Notes: a model not told the origin generated them from the sequence alone. Shown: positions 20,584 to 32,365, numbered from the stretch's first letter. The stretch is 64,000 nucleotides of DNA from Neocallimastix lanati (nom. inval.) (GCA_016946835.1 JACVTC010000110.1:357001-421000); one strand, 5' to 3'. Made by a program: numbers and translations.

Positions 20584-21718
20584 TAAAAATGAATTAATAA
20601 CATTTATTTTGTTATAAAATATTTTTAATTATTCTTTAATTAAGTGTTCTTTCCTATATTCTTCATAACCTACTAAACCTCATTGTAAAAATAATTTATT
20701 TTAATATAAATTAAATTTAACTCGTAAATAATATTAAATAAATTTTAATTAATTAATTTGTTGTATATTATTAAAGTATTATTGTAAATATTAAAAATTA
20801 TATACTTTTAAGATATTTTGAATTATTAAATTTATTAATTAAATATTATTATAAAATTATTATAAAATTATTATAATTATTAATTAAATATTATTATAAA
20901 AATTATTATAAAATTATTAAAATTATTAATTAAATATTATTATAAAAATTATTATAAACTATTAATATTATAAAATTATTAAAATTATTAAATATTATTA
21001 TAAAAATTTATTTATTATAACTATTAAATATTATTATAAATTAATAAGATTATTAATTAAATTTATTATTAAAAATTATTAATTATTATAAAAATTTATT
21101 ATCTAAATATTATCAAATTTATTAATTAAATATTATAAAAATTTTATTTTATTTTTGAAAATAATTACAACTATTATTTAAAATAATTAAAGATTATTAA
21201 ATTTATTATATTAATCTTTAAAAACAATTTATTTAACTTAAAAATATCAAAGAAAATAGTAAAAACTATTTTCTATATATTTATTTTATAATTATTTTTA
21301 ATTAAATTATATTTGAATATTATATTATTATATTTATAAAAATTAAAACAAAAATGAATTATTGATATAAAATTAATTCAATAATTCTATAAAATTACTT
21401 AAATTATAAACAAATAATTATACTTTAAAATTATAAAAAATATAAATATTGTAAATATTTCTTAAAAATTAAGTATTTGTACTTCAAAAAAATAAATTTT
21501 AATATTAATAAATAATAAATAAATTCTAATAAAAAGAAATTTTTTTTTATAATTTAAAATCAAAGCAGGGTAATACCCGTCCCCCCTGCTTGATTTTAAA
21601 TCTATACATGTTAACCCCGATTCTACCATTTAATTATTTGTTTTAAAACTTTATTGAAAAATAATACTAAATATTAAAATAATAAAATAATTGTAATTAT
21701 TGATTCTGTTATAACTCT
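20584..21718. repeat. LTR-like repeat, copy 1 (TGGTAAA family)
   Basis: Opens TGGTAAAAATGAATTAATAAC and stays homologous to 25518-26527 through to TATTGATTC near 21710. Its opening also resembles the LTR at 60732 (TGATAAAGAATGAAC). It includes degenerate ATTATTATAAAATT arrays and a conserved GC-rich hairpin. Its right end abuts the purine tract of relic J, so it may be J's 3' LTR read on the other strand; orientation is unresolved. On the minus strand TGGTAGAATCGGGG (near 21628) also looks like a primer site. Confidence 0.5.
21551..21600. other. Conserved GC-rich stem-loop in repeat copy 1
   Basis: Left arm 21551-21569 and right arm 21583-21600 form about 18 pairs with one bulge. The core is GCAGGG/CCCTGC with a C-rich loop. 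The same hairpin is conserved at 26374-26414 while surrounding AT sequence drifts. It stands out in a genome this AT-rich. Confidence 0.65.
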
Positions 21719-21723
21719 CTCCC

Positions 21724-22010
21724 TTAGAGACGGATTCCAGACGTCTTAAGTTTTGGTTTATTTGGAAACTTCTTATGGAATTCGGCAAGAAGTTTATTGC
21801 AATGAAGATTCTCAAAAAGTTCCCATGAGTTTTCAGAATCATCATAACCTTTCCAATGAATTAAATATTTAATTTTATTATGAAATTTCTTTGAATCAAG
21901 ATATTCAACCTCATATTCTTTTTCTCCATTAAGTATAATAGGTTTTGGAGTTGGGATATTTCTTTCTGTAAATTCATTTTCATAGGCTGGCTCAAGAAGT
22001 GAAACGTGGA
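21724..22010 (-). pseudogene. Integrase C-terminal tail with chromodomain, relic J
   Basis: Translation reads FPVFHVSLLEPAYENEF, the linker seen in chromovirus integrases, then YLDSKKFHNKIKYLIHWKGY and DSENSWELFENL, a recognisable chromodomain with its aromatic W residues. It matches the end of element C's integrase in layout. Fossil. Confidence 0.85.
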
Positions 22011-22525
22011 AAACTGGAAAAGGCTGGTTTCGAAGAGATAGAGTTGGAAGTATTAGAAGTAAAAGAGAGTGAAGTAGAATTAACCGAGGTGGAAGGTATT
22101 GATTCAACAAAGGAAGAATCTGACGCATTGTTATTACTATTACAAAAGCTTAAAATATTATTGTTGAAATCAATTGATGATTTATTTTCTTTAAGAAATC
22201 TAGAACCAATTAAGCACTCAAATTTGTCGTTCAAATCAATAACAAAAAATTCTGTTAAGACCTGAAGGTTACTAACTTTAAATAATATTGGTATAGTTTT
22301 ACCAACAACGTCTTTGCCACCACCAATACCAGTAATGTTATCAGCCTCTAAATTATCATATAAAAGCTTAAAATTGTTCATTTTAGCGAATTTAGTATCC
22401 ATAAAATTCAAGTCGGAGCCAGAATCAATAAGAGCATTAGCTTTAATCCATTTATTTTTATAATTAAAAGAACATTTAATAATACAATCCTTATTAAATT
22501 TTTTGGTTGAATTGGATCTAGCCAT
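22011..22525 (-). pseudogene. Retropepsin-like protease of relic J
   Basis: YKNKWIKANALIDSGSDLNF carries the catalytic DSG motif. ECLIGSRFLKEN is the downstream ILG-like motif. It would cleave the polyprotein. It sits directly after the gag zinc knuckle, as usual in Gypsy elements. Confidence 0.8.
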
Positions 22526-22539
22526 ATGGGAAGAGCTAG

Positions 22540-23301
22540 ATTTATTTGCTCTTTTTGGACAATTTATTAACTTATGACCTGATTGTCCACAATATAGACA
22601 AAGTCCTTCTTAATTCTTCTTGCTCTTTCTTCAGGGGATAAATGAGAGTAATTTGATTCATTATTTGATTTGAAAAAAGAATTAGAATTAGCGTTTCTAT
22701 TATTACTAGAGTTAAATCTAAAATACTTCCTATTATTACGAGAATTATTATTATTACTGTTATTTTTAGAATTATAATTGTTGATCGTTGCGAATCGAGT
22801 CATTTGATGATCTATACGATTAGTAATTCGCATTAGTTCACTTAATTTGGCAGGAGGAGGGAACAAACTAATTACTCTTTCTTGAAGTCTTGGTAGCAAT
22901 CCTTCAATATAAGCATCCATTAAGGCAAATTCATTCCAGTCCGTTTTTTCCGAAAGCCTACGGAATTCATTATTGTAATCAGTGACTTTACCATATGCTT
23001 TTTGCTTAATATGCATAAGAGCTTGATTACAATTAAAAACTGCATCTACGTCGCTGAATCTATCCTTCATAAGTTCAATGAAAGCGTTAAAATCGTCAAG
23101 GACTGGGTTATTTTCATTCATCAAGTCTGCAGCCCAATCCATAGTTTCATCTCTTAACAAAGTGATGGTATAAGCTACTTTTAACGGATCATTGGTGAAA
23201 TATTCAGGACGAAGAGCAATGGCTAACCCAACATAACCTAAAAATCCCTTGAGCTTAGCTGAATCGCCATTAAAATGAAAATCGTTTGATGAAGAAGACA
23301 T
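22540..23301 (-). pseudogene. Gag of relic J
   Basis: Starts MSSSSNDFHFNGDSAKLKGF, the standard Retrotrans_gag opening. It continues with MDWAADLM, the FIELMKDRFSDVD helix, YNNEFRRLSEKTDW and AYIEGLLPRLQERV. An Asn/Ser-rich hinge and a zinc knuckle (CGQSGHKLINC) end it. Well preserved compared with its pol. Confidence 0.85.
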
Positions 23302-24050
23302 TGAAAGAATTATTAGTTTATAAACAAGTTTAAGAATTGCAATAGGAAGATTTATTTAATATTATCACTATTATTATTATTATTATTATCTTTTTTATTT
23401 TAGTGCTCCTGAATGAAAATTGTAATGAAAAAGAATTATAAATTATTATTTTTCTAGGCTTTTAGTTTAATTTCTGATTTAATTTTTTTTTTTTTTAAAT
23501 TTAATTTGGTAAATATAATAACTAGACTAAATTTCACTCTTTTATGTCTTACAACAAAATAAAAAACCAGCAAGAGTTACTAACTAGAGGTATATACTAG
23601 ACCTCAAAATAAAAAATTATAAACTATATATTTTAAAGTCGCTTTACCTTCACGACCAACCTATAGCCTTCGGTGACTATAGTTCCTTATTCGCCAGAGC
23701 TTATTCAAATAGAGCAACCACCGAACTGTTGAAGTTGGTTGGTAGGATGTGGCTTTCGTTTAATCCACACGCTCTTCACGCCCTAGGGTTTTGAAGCCCG
23801 TTTATATTCAAATAATTAACAGCTATAGTTTCTAACCTACTGAAACTAGTTACTAACCGCCGAAACTCTGTTTATGAGCTCTAATCGCTCCTAGTATATT
23901 TAAATATTATATTTACCTGTAATATTCTTTAAAAAGTCTCAAGAACTGTAGAACTTCTTAAAGAATTTTTTATATAAAAAAAATTTTTTTTTTTCGCCTA
24001 GATAGATTTTGGTATTATTGTGAGTTTGCTATTAATACCAAAAACCGAGA
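23302..24050 (-). other. Leader of relic J, GC-richer core
   Basis: The stretch 23640-23880 is clearly less AT-rich. It shares the motif CTTCGGTGA...TTATTCGCCAG with 61950-61980. A hairpin TTTGGTATTA/TAATACCAAA lies at about 24009-24044. No coding potential seen. Confidence 0.5.
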
Positions 24051-24059
24051 ATTTTATTT

Positions 24060-24470
24060 TTTAAAGAAAAATGGTAGATTCAAGAAGCAAGGCTGAACCC
24101 AAAGAAAAATATCAGAGACTAAGAGAAGAAGAGATTTTGTCCAAAAGTAGAAACCAAGAATCAGAAACCCGAAACCAATGGAAACAAAAACCAAGTCCAA
24201 AACTAAGAAATCTAAAACCAATGGAAACAGAAACCAGGACCAAAAATAAGAAATCCAAGGAAAACAGAAAGAATCTAACCAAAAGTGGAAACCTGAAGCC
24301 AATAAGATAAGTAGCCAAACAGAAACCAAAAACAAAAGAAACAGAAAATCCGAGAGATCCAAAATAATAAAGTCCAAAAAGAAAACAAAAAGGCAGGAGA
24401 CACTAATTCCCAAAAGAAAGTTTCAAACCAAACAAAAGGGCAGATATATCAAGGCACGGCGTCTAAATCA
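24060..24470. other. Purine/C-biased low-T island with degenerate repeats
   Basis: The plus strand has very little T and repeats variants of GAAACCAAGAAACCAATGG. A 79-residue plus frame (24071-24310) reads as a Lys/Glu/Arg/Asn-rich charged peptide with no known domain, and the minus strand reads as a hydrophobic repeat. I think both are by-products of a decayed minisatellite. A small charged protein cannot be excluded. Confidence 0.5.
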
Positions 24471-24535
24471 TGTGTGTTTTTTATTATAACAAAATATTAT
24501 AATAAATATAATAACACTCAAAAAAAACAAAATTT

Positions 24536-25044
24536 ATTTTATTTTTTATTTATTTTTTTTATTCTAATTATTTTATTAGTTATATTTATTATAATACTAT
24601 AAGCCGCAAGGGTTGATATAGTATTAATATTAAAAAAAATTTTATTAAAAAATTAATTTTTTTTTTTTTTTTTTAACTAAAAAATTAAAATAAAAAACAC
24701 AAAGAAAAGAATATTTTTTAATAAGAATTTTACTCATATTTATATTTTCTTCAAAAGTTAAAGTTATTAAAAAATAAAAATAAAAGTTTCTAAAAAGTTC
24801 TTAAAAATCAAAAAATTTAGAAAAAATAGAAAACAATAGAATTAAGAATTTAATAGAATAAATTTTAATTAATTAAGTATAATAATTATCAAGAAATTCT
24901 AGTAATTTCTTGAACTATAAAGAATCTTCTAGATATTTTTTAAAATAAAACTATAAAATAATAATAAATGTGAATCGAACCCTAATTAGTTTGATTCATG
25001 GTATTAGTTACTAACAACTATACCAGAAATAATATTTTTTAAAT
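24536..25044 (-). mobile_element. tRNA-derived SINE-like element, copy 2
   Basis: About 98% identical by eye to 12402-12923. It carries the same A box, a B box in the context GGGTTCGATTC (closer to consensus than copy 1), the same 3' stem-loop and an AAAAT-rich tail. It lies in the stretch upstream of relic J's leader. Two nearly identical copies at unrelated sites show dispersal. Confidence 0.65.
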
Positions 25045-25517
25045 ATATGATAAGAAACGAAATATTTAATTAATAATTAATATAAATAAAGTTAATAAGA
25101 AAAATAAGAAATAAATATATTATAAATATTAAATAGTTAAATAATTTTATAAATAATTGTTTATAAACATAACTTTAAAATGAAGAATTAGTATAAATAG
25201 TTATTAGAAATAATATTTTAATAAATGTTCCTAATTATCCAGTAAAATTAGTATATAATATTTTAATAAAATTAGAATTATTATTGATTAATTATATATT
25301 TTGATTATTAGAATTATGTTATAAAAGAATTGTATTAAAGGTTTACTAATTACCTATAAATATTAGAATATTAATAAAACAATATTTTATTTAAAAATGA
25401 ATTAAATATTTTTATTTAAGTGTTATTATTTAAATATATAAAGACTTGTTATGGACAAGTATAAAAATCATAATAGTTATGAAATGGGAAACAAGATAAA
25501 TTCCTATTTCATATCAT
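25045..25517. other. AT-rich stretch, no gene seen
   Basis: No coding or repeat identity recognised. A small hairpin ACTTGT/ACAAGT lies near 25445-25461. Confidence 0.5.
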
Positions 25518-26527
25518 TTAATGGTAAAGAATGAATTAATAACCTTTATTTTATTATTAATAATTCTTTACTAAATTGTACTTTCCTATATTCTTTATAA
25601 CCTAAACTTAATTGTAAATTTTAATTTATTTTGATATAAATTAATTTTAACTTGAAATAATGTAAATCAATTTTAATTAATTACTTTATTGTTATATTAT
25701 TAAATATATTTATATATTAAAATACAATTGTAAATATTAAAATTATACTTTTAAGATACTAAATTATTAAAATTATTAATTAAATATTATTATAAAAATT
25801 ATTATAAACTATTAATATTATAAAATTATAAAAATTATTAAATATTATTATAAAAATTTATTTATTATAACTATTAAATATTATTATAAATTATTAAGAT
25901 TATTAATTAAATTTATTATTAAAAATTATTATTAAAAATTATTAATTATTATAAAAATTTATTATCTAAATATTATCAAATTTATTAATTAAATATTATA
26001 AAAATTTTATTTTATTTTTGAAAATAATTACAACTATTATTTAAAATAATTAAAGATTATTAAATTTATTATATTAATCTTTAAAAACAATTTATTTAAC
26101 TTAAAAATATCAAAGAAAATAGTAAAAACTATTTTCTATATATTTATTTTATAATTATTTTTAATTAAATTATATTTGAATATTATATTATTATATTTAT
26201 AAAAATTAAAACAAAAATGAATTATTGATATAAAATTAATTCAATAATTCTATAAAATTACTTAAATTATAAACAAATAATTATACTTTAAATTCATAAA
26301 AAAATATAAATATTGTAAATATTTCTTAAAAATTAAATATATGTACTTAATAAAAAAAATTTTTTTTTATTTATAATCAAAGCAGGGTAATACCCGTCCC
26401 CCCTGCTTGATTTTAAATCTATACATGTCAACCCCGAGTCTACTATTAATTATTTGTTTTAAAACTTTATTGAAAAATAATACTAAATATTAAAATAATA
26501 AAATAATTGTAATTATTGATTCTTTTA
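25518..26527. repeat. LTR-like repeat, copy 2 (TGGTAAA family)
   Basis: Homologous over nearly its full length to 20584-21718, with the same orientation and the same GC hairpin (26374-26414). It may be the second LTR of the unit containing relic J, which would give an LTR pair around 20.6-26.5 kb; that reading is an inference. Confidence 0.55.
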
Positions 26528-26529
26528 TA

Positions 26530-27058
26530 ATAATATATTATTTCTATCTAATTTACATATATTTCTATTTATTTATAAACAAAATAATTATTAATAATTT
26601 TATTAAATAATAATTAACTAAAACTAAACAATAATTAATTCAATAAACTTTCAACTTATTTACAATAATAATTAAATTCAATAAAAACTCATTTATTGGA
26701 TATTTATAATATAAATATTATTAATACTGATGTTTATATATTTACAATTCAAAACTATTTTTATAAACTATTTAAACTAATTTTAACTATTTAAAACTAT
26801 TCCGAAATTAATTTTAAAGTATTTTAAACTAACTAAACTAAATTAACTAACTTAAATAAAATAACTAAATTAAATAAACTAAATTAACCAACTTAAATAA
26901 ATTATCCAAAATTATTTAAATAATAATTTATCCTTTATGAAAAGTTTACATAAATTTATAATTAATTTTCATATACGTAAATCATAAATTTATGTAATTT
27001 TATTACATTAATTAATTATGTAATAATTAATTATTAAAGATTTTATTAAATCTTTACA
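26530..27058 (-). mobile_element. Partial LTR of the TGTAAAG family
   Basis: Matches about 8095-8618 of the element C LTR and ends in the same AAATCTTTACA. Only part of the LTR is present; it joins repeat copy 2 directly. Confidence 0.85.
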
Positions 27059-27256
27059 TTAAATAAATAATTAGCTAACTGAATAATATAATTACTAAGA
27101 AGTCTTTTATATTGAAATGAATATTACTTCATTTAATTGTTATCATTATTATTTATTAAGTATTTTAAAATATATCTTGATATTGTTTAAAAAAATTTTA
27201 ATATAGTTTTTAAATAATTTTGTTTAGATGTATAATAAGTCATCTGACAATAATTG
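27059..27256. other. AT-rich gap, no gene seen
   Basis: Short AT-rich spacer without recognised motifs. Confidence 0.5.
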
Positions 27257-27709
27257 TGATACGGGTTTAATCTATGCATAAAGAAATTTATGTTTAATAT
27301 GGTTTTTAATAGACTTTATTTAATAATTTCTTTTTCTTTTACAATAATTTATAATACTTGATTAGAACACACTAATCTAACTAAATCCTTTCTTATAACT
27401 ATATAAAAATTAGAGTAAAACAAGAAGCTATCACTGCTCAAAGCAAAAGCAAGAAGCCCTGTTTAAAATATTAACTAATTATCTTTTTATACTAACTATT
27501 CTAAGCCATATTTAATATTTACCAATTATAGCTATTCGTTAAGTGTGTTATACATTAATACTTAAATTATTCAGGAATTACATTACATCATTAAACTAAT
27601 ACATTACAACTACTTAACAGAATAATTAATATAATAGAGAAATATGAATTTAATATTAGGCATAGCACTAATATACCAATACGTCAAGTCACGTATTTGT
27701 TTCATATTA
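27257..27709 (-). mobile_element. 3' LTR of element I
   Basis: Plus-strand reading opens TGATACGGGTTTAATC and shares GGCATAGCACTAATATACC and a GTTTCATAT end with the right copy. The opening TGATACGGG is shared with the solo LTR at 12926, but the bodies differ. Confidence 0.85.
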
Positions 27710-27959
27710 ATTGATTAAATGAAATTTTCTTTAAATAGATTTTAATATAATTGAATTACTATATAAATTCATTATTAAATAAGATTTAGAATTTATTATT
27801 GAATAAGGTTGGTTTATTGGATATTTTTTATATAATAAATAAATAATAAATAAATAAATTAAATAATTAAATAAATAATTTAGTTTTTATTAATAAATTT
27901 AAAGTATTAATTGTAATAATAGGAATTCACGTATCACCATGGACCTGAACTAGTATATA

Positions 27960-29176
27960 TTATTTTAGAGTTCGAGTTTTCTTGAATTTCTGGGTGGCGT
28001 CGGAAGGATCTACCAGAGGTATGGTGAGGGTCTTTTTGTTTGGATCTGAGGAACTCGGCGAGTGATGTCTCTTTTGTGTTGTGGAATTCTCAGTATCTGG
28101 ATAGTCTCTTGCTCTCTTGGCGGTAGCTACTATACCATTTTTGTCTGTTCTTTCTAATGGTATAGGACCCATTTGATTACTGGAAGTTGGTTTCCCTCCA
28201 GCTACTAATTTAAATGAGGACATTTTTTTTGGAGGTGTCCCGGTTGACCGCAGCTCTATCGTCGTTTTTCAGCTGAAGTGGCCTGACCTTGAGGGGAAGG
28301 TCTGGGATGTTTCCTGAATGTTTCCTGAGGGTTACCGTACATATTCATGGGGTTTGACGGTGGAATAGGTGACATATATTCAGTCATCGGTTGAGGTGGC
28401 ATAGCCATTTGGACACCATATGGAGTTAGTTCAGGTCAGTAGCTATAATTAGGCGGTCTAGTGACGGGAGAAATCACCATGGGATAAGTAAAACCATTTC
28501 TCGCTGGATAGCCATATGGGTATGAAACGTGCCTAGGATAGTAAGACGAGTTAAGGTGAACACCATATATATACGTAGCAGAGTAGTATTTTTGCCAGTA
28601 CTAATGGTTCTTAGATGTCTGGCAGGCATCTTGTATACTAGCAGGTTCCTTCAAGGTAAGAGCATGGTGAAACTCGATTCTGGTTCTGATTGCGTTCATG
28701 TACTCATATACCGAAATTTGTTTCTTACTCAGAACCTAGGGCGTGGTACAATTCTAAAAATCTTCGGTTGAAGGCATCAATCATTTCGTCCGGTCGGATT
28801 GTCAAAATTTTAAGTTGTCTGAAGTGGACTTTCTTGTTGTTTAAGTAGACCAACCTTGTTCTGATGGTGGGTAATCATTCGTCTAAAGTAAGAGGTCGGC
28901 TCCAAAGAGCTTCTAACTTGATCAATTCTTCGACTACGTCTGGTATTATTATACAATTTATAATAATTTCGAACTGAGCTCTCTGGTCTGTCATACCTTC
29001 GTTGGCAAACCAACCTAACCTTCCAGTTGTCGTTTCCAGACGTTTTCATTAGCGTGCGTTTTGTCTAAAATGGGAAGAGGTAAACGCGGATTTCTAATTC
29101 CTTGTAAAGAACTAGTTCCAACATAACTCGCAGCAGAAGAGGGAAGAGGTATAGTAGTTACCATGACGTTATCCAT
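27960..29176 (-). pseudogene. Gag-like coding region of element I
   Basis: The likely start at 29176 reads MDNVMVTTIPLPSS. A capsid-like helix stretch (DEMIDAFNRRFLELYHALGS) lies near 28720-28800. A Pro/Tyr-rich linker (YPYGYPARNGFTYP, PPQPMTEYMSPIPPSNP) precedes a zinc-knuckle-like CGQPGHLQKKC near 28225. The last part (28223-27960) is a basic, Ser/Thr-rich tail containing PDTENSTTQKRHH. Its base composition is near 45% G+C by eye. No enzyme domain is visible. Fossil. Confidence 0.65.
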
Positions 29177-29454
29177 TTCTTTTTATTTATTTGTTTATAT
29201 TTACTTTTATTTATTTACTTTTTAATTATTTATTCACTTAATTATTTAGCCCTTTTTATTAATTTATTTGACTATCCACTTAATAAAAATTTATTTTGTC
29301 TAATTATTTATTTATATGCTTATTTATTAATTCACTTAATTAACTATTTATCTAAATGTTCATTTAATAAAAAAATTTTTTTTGAAATAAAATATAAAAA
29401 TTTATTTGTCGACTGAAAAATACAATAAAATCTTAACCTAATTGTTTCTTTCTA

Positions 29455-29472
29455 TCCCCGATATCTCCACCA
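29455..29472 (-). promoter_or_regulatory. Primer-binding-like site of element I
   Basis: On the minus strand TGGTGGAGATATCGGGGA lies five bases inside the LTR. It resembles the site of element A (TGGTGGAGAATCCGGG), suggesting the same or a related tRNA primer. Confidence 0.6.
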
Positions 29473-29477
29473 AGTTT

Positions 29478-29909
29478 TGATACGGATTTAATCTATGTAG
29501 AAAGAAATTTATGTTTAATATGATTTTTAAAACTTTATTTAATAATTTCTTCTTCTTTTACAATACTTTATAATACTTAATTGGAACACACTAATATAAC
29601 TAAATCCTTTCTTACAACTATATAAAACAAGAGTAAAACAAGAAGCATTATTTAAAGTATTAACTAATTAACTTTTATACTAACTTACTAACTATTCTAA
29701 GCCATAATTATTATTTACCAATTATAGCTATTCGTTATGTGTATCATACATTAATACTTAAACATTTCAGTAATTACATTACATTAATAAACTATCTAGT
29801 ACATTACAACTACATAACAAAATAATTAATATTATAGAGAAATATGAATTTAATATTAGGCATAGCACTAATATACCAATACGACAAGTCACGTCTTTGT
29901 TTCATATCA
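29478..29909 (-). mobile_element. 5' LTR of element I
   Basis: Plus-strand reading opens TGATACGG and ends CATATCA, so the termini are inverted (TGATA/TATCA). Slightly shorter than its partner. Confidence 0.85.
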
Positions 29910-30465
29910 TCGAGATTAAATTAATTTCATAAATTAATTTATATCGACGTTATATATTTTAATTACATATTATTCAATTAGATATTTATCTTTAATTAAG
30001 AATTCTTTATATTAGCTAATATTAAATCAATTTATTATATTATATTAAATATTTTATATTGTTACACAATATTATCTTATATTATTTATATTAATATCAA
30101 TATTATTATGTATCTTACAAGTATAAAAGAGAGATTCGAAATCTATCTTTTATGTCCTTTGTAAGGTTACTATCTTTATATGTAATTATCTATATAGTTA
30201 TTTTACTAAATAAAACTATTAATAAAAGGTTATTTTAAATTATTAAATATATTTAATAAAAATCATATTTTAAAGATATTTAAATTTATATTATTAATTG
30301 GTCTATATATTACTTAAGACATATTGACTTAGTAACATTCTATAATTTATTAAAACAAATCCATACACTATTTTAACATTAATTATTAATAGTTAATAAT
30401 TATTAATAATATTTTATAAAAACTTATAATTAATATGGAAAAAATTATTATAAGAAATTATTATA
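29910..30465. other. AT-rich spacer with one long hairpin
   Basis: No coding sequence recognised. The only structure is the hairpin at 30114-30165. Confidence 0.5.
30114..30165. other. 52-base imperfect hairpin
   Basis: Stems CTTACAA (30114-30120) with TTGTAAG, ATAAAAGA (30123-30130) with TCTTTTAT, and AGATT with AATCT around a CGA loop give 20 pairs interrupted by short internal loops. It sits alone in flat AT sequence. Confidence 0.5.
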
Positions 30466-30750
30466 TGTGAAAAATAATAAATTAAACAACACTTAATTTT
30501 AGAAGTAAGAATACAAACATTTTTATTATATGTAACAATAATTTAAATATGTTTATTATAGTTGTTTTAAGTATATAATATACAATTATTTTATTTTCTT
30601 TTATTTTAAAAGTAAAAAAAGAGTATTTTTAAAATTATTACATAAACCGAATTTTATATATGCCTCAGGAAGAATATAAAATAAAATCGATTGGTTACAA
30701 TAATTTTAAAATTAAATTGAGTATAATTTCATTATTTTACTATTTTGACA
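30466..30750 (-). mobile_element. 3' LTR of the Copia element
   Basis: Plus-strand reading TGTGAAAAATAATAAATT...TATTTTGACA, so TG...CA ends. It contains the shared GCCTCAGGAAGA segment also found in 35054-35326. Confidence 0.85.
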
Positions 30751-31122
30751 TTCCCCAAAAATCTAGCTTCAAAAAAAAACTTTATATAAGTAAAAAAAAA
30801 ATTAAGATAGATTTTAATTTATTTGTTCTGAAATTTTGTTAATAAAGAATTTCTAAATTTATCCATTAGGGTTGTTATTCAAGTATTTGGTAAAACCATC
30901 GGCCAAATTATTTTTTGATTTAATGTATTTTAGATTAATGAGTTTTTACTTACTAAATCTCTGATATGGTGGTACCGATTATGTTTTGATTTGGATTTAT
31001 GGATTGATTTTTACTGTTGTATATTGTTGCCTTATTATCTACGAATATTGTAACATAGTTAACCTTTATATTTAATTCGTTTAAAAAATTTTTATACCAC
31101 ATGGAATGTTTAGCACATTTGC

Positions 31123-32365
31123 TTAAGCTATAATATTCTGATTCGGCAGTGGAAGTAGAAACACAGTGTTGTAGCTTGAAATACCAACTTGTGTGTTTCC
31201 TAGCATCATTATAAATCTTGAAGTTGATTTCCTTGTATCTGGATCACCTGCGTAGTCTGCATCTACGAAAACCCTTAAATTCATTCCCCTTTTAATTTCT
31301 ATTCCATAATTTTTTATGTGTTGAAGGTAGTTGAAAATTTTTATAACATTTATCCAGTCTTCTAGGGTAGGATTATTTGATTTTCTTGCTGCCTTACTTA
31401 CTGCAAAGAATATATCCTGTCTGGTGCAAATTCCCAAATAGAGAAAACTACCAATGGCACTTCTATATTTTATTTCGTTAAACTTCATAGTTTTTAGTTG
31501 AAGGTTTTCTATTGGGATAAGATTTTTGGATGATGTATATTAGTTAGAATTAAATTTATTTAGAATATCATATATATACCTTGATTGATGAAGAATATAT
31601 CCATCTTTAATTTTATTAAATTTTATACCAATAACGAATTTAACGTCTCCAATGTCTTTTATATTAAATTTCGTTTTAATAGAATTCTTTACTTTGTTAA
31701 TTTCCTGTTCTTTTCCAGCTATCAATATATCATCAACATAAACTGATAGGATACATATAATTTCCTTCCTTTGATTAAATTTTTACGTATACACAAGGTT
31801 CACTTTTCAATCTGCTAAAACCAATTTTAATTAATTCTTTGTTTAACTTATCATTCCATTCCTTTCCAGCCTGTTTCAAACCGTAGAGGGCCTTATTAAA
31901 TTTCCAGTAATATATATGAATAGTGACCTTCTGGCGCCTTCATGTAGATATGCTCCTTTAAAGGGGCATTAAGATAAGCTGAGTTTATATCAATTTGTTT
32001 TATTTTAAAATTCATATTTACGGCAATGACTGTAATAATTCGGATGGTATCTTGTTTAAGATTGGGTGCAAAAGTTTCTTTATAATTAATACCATATTCT
32101 TGTGTGTATCCTTTTGCTACTAACCCTGTTTTTCTTTTAATTATTTTGTCATTTGAATCCCCTTTATATCTGAATACCCCTCTGGATGAGATGATGTTTT
32201 GGTAATTATGTAGACCTTAAGTTTTTTCATGTTGTTAAGTTCTTCATTTACTGATTTTAACCATTCATTTTTGTCTTTCAATTTGAATATATCTTTATAA
32301 TTGTAAGGTTCAACAAGTATATCGTTATTATTTAACTTTATTTTAGTATATTCTACATTATTCAT
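31123..32365 (-). pseudogene. Copia reverse transcriptase and RNase H
   Basis: RNase H: YRSAIGSFLYLGICTRQD, then FVDADYAGDPDTRKSTSRF (about 31220-31290). RT parts: GKEQEINKVKNSIKTKFNIKD and GDVKFVIGIKF near 31630-31720, and an N-terminal DKNEWLKSVNEELNNMKK near 32230-32290, the usual opening of Copia RT. Many breaks; the parts are clear but not continuous. Confidence 0.85.

Larger units (their letters stand above)
21719..24000 (-). mobile_element. Relic J: reduced chromovirus (gag, protease, chromodomain)
   Basis: In minus-strand order: leader, gag (23301-22567), zinc knuckle, protease (from 22525) and a chromodomain-bearing integrase tail (to 21724), then a purine tract (AAGGGAGAGAG). RT, RNase H and integrase core are not seen, so it is broken and could at best have depended on a relative. 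Its gag and chromodomain differ from element C's, so it is a separate lineage. Confidence 0.75.
27257..29909 (-). mobile_element. Element I: small gag-only LTR element
   Basis: Two LTRs (27257-27709 and 29478-29909), similar over their length at roughly nine bases in ten by eye, with a primer site inside the right one and a gag-like coding region of about 1.2 kb between. No RT, RNase H or integrase is visible, so it is non-autonomous or reduced. The internal region is far richer in G+C than anything within 10 kb. It is broken in several places. Middle-aged by LTR divergence. Confidence 0.75.

Noticed and set aside
21999-22265. Plus-strand Glu-rich frame overlapping relic J protease
   Set aside because: Lies opposite well-supported protease sequence and has no domain; a shadow frame.
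24054-24413. 119-residue hydrophobic frame resembling a membrane protein
   Set aside because: It is the complement of a purine-rich degenerate repeat; the apparent Phe/Leu helices follow from base bias.
24515-25075. Target duplication around SINE copy 2 (AAACAAAAT / AAACGAAAT)
   Set aside because: Inexact, and too easy by chance in such AT-rich sequence.
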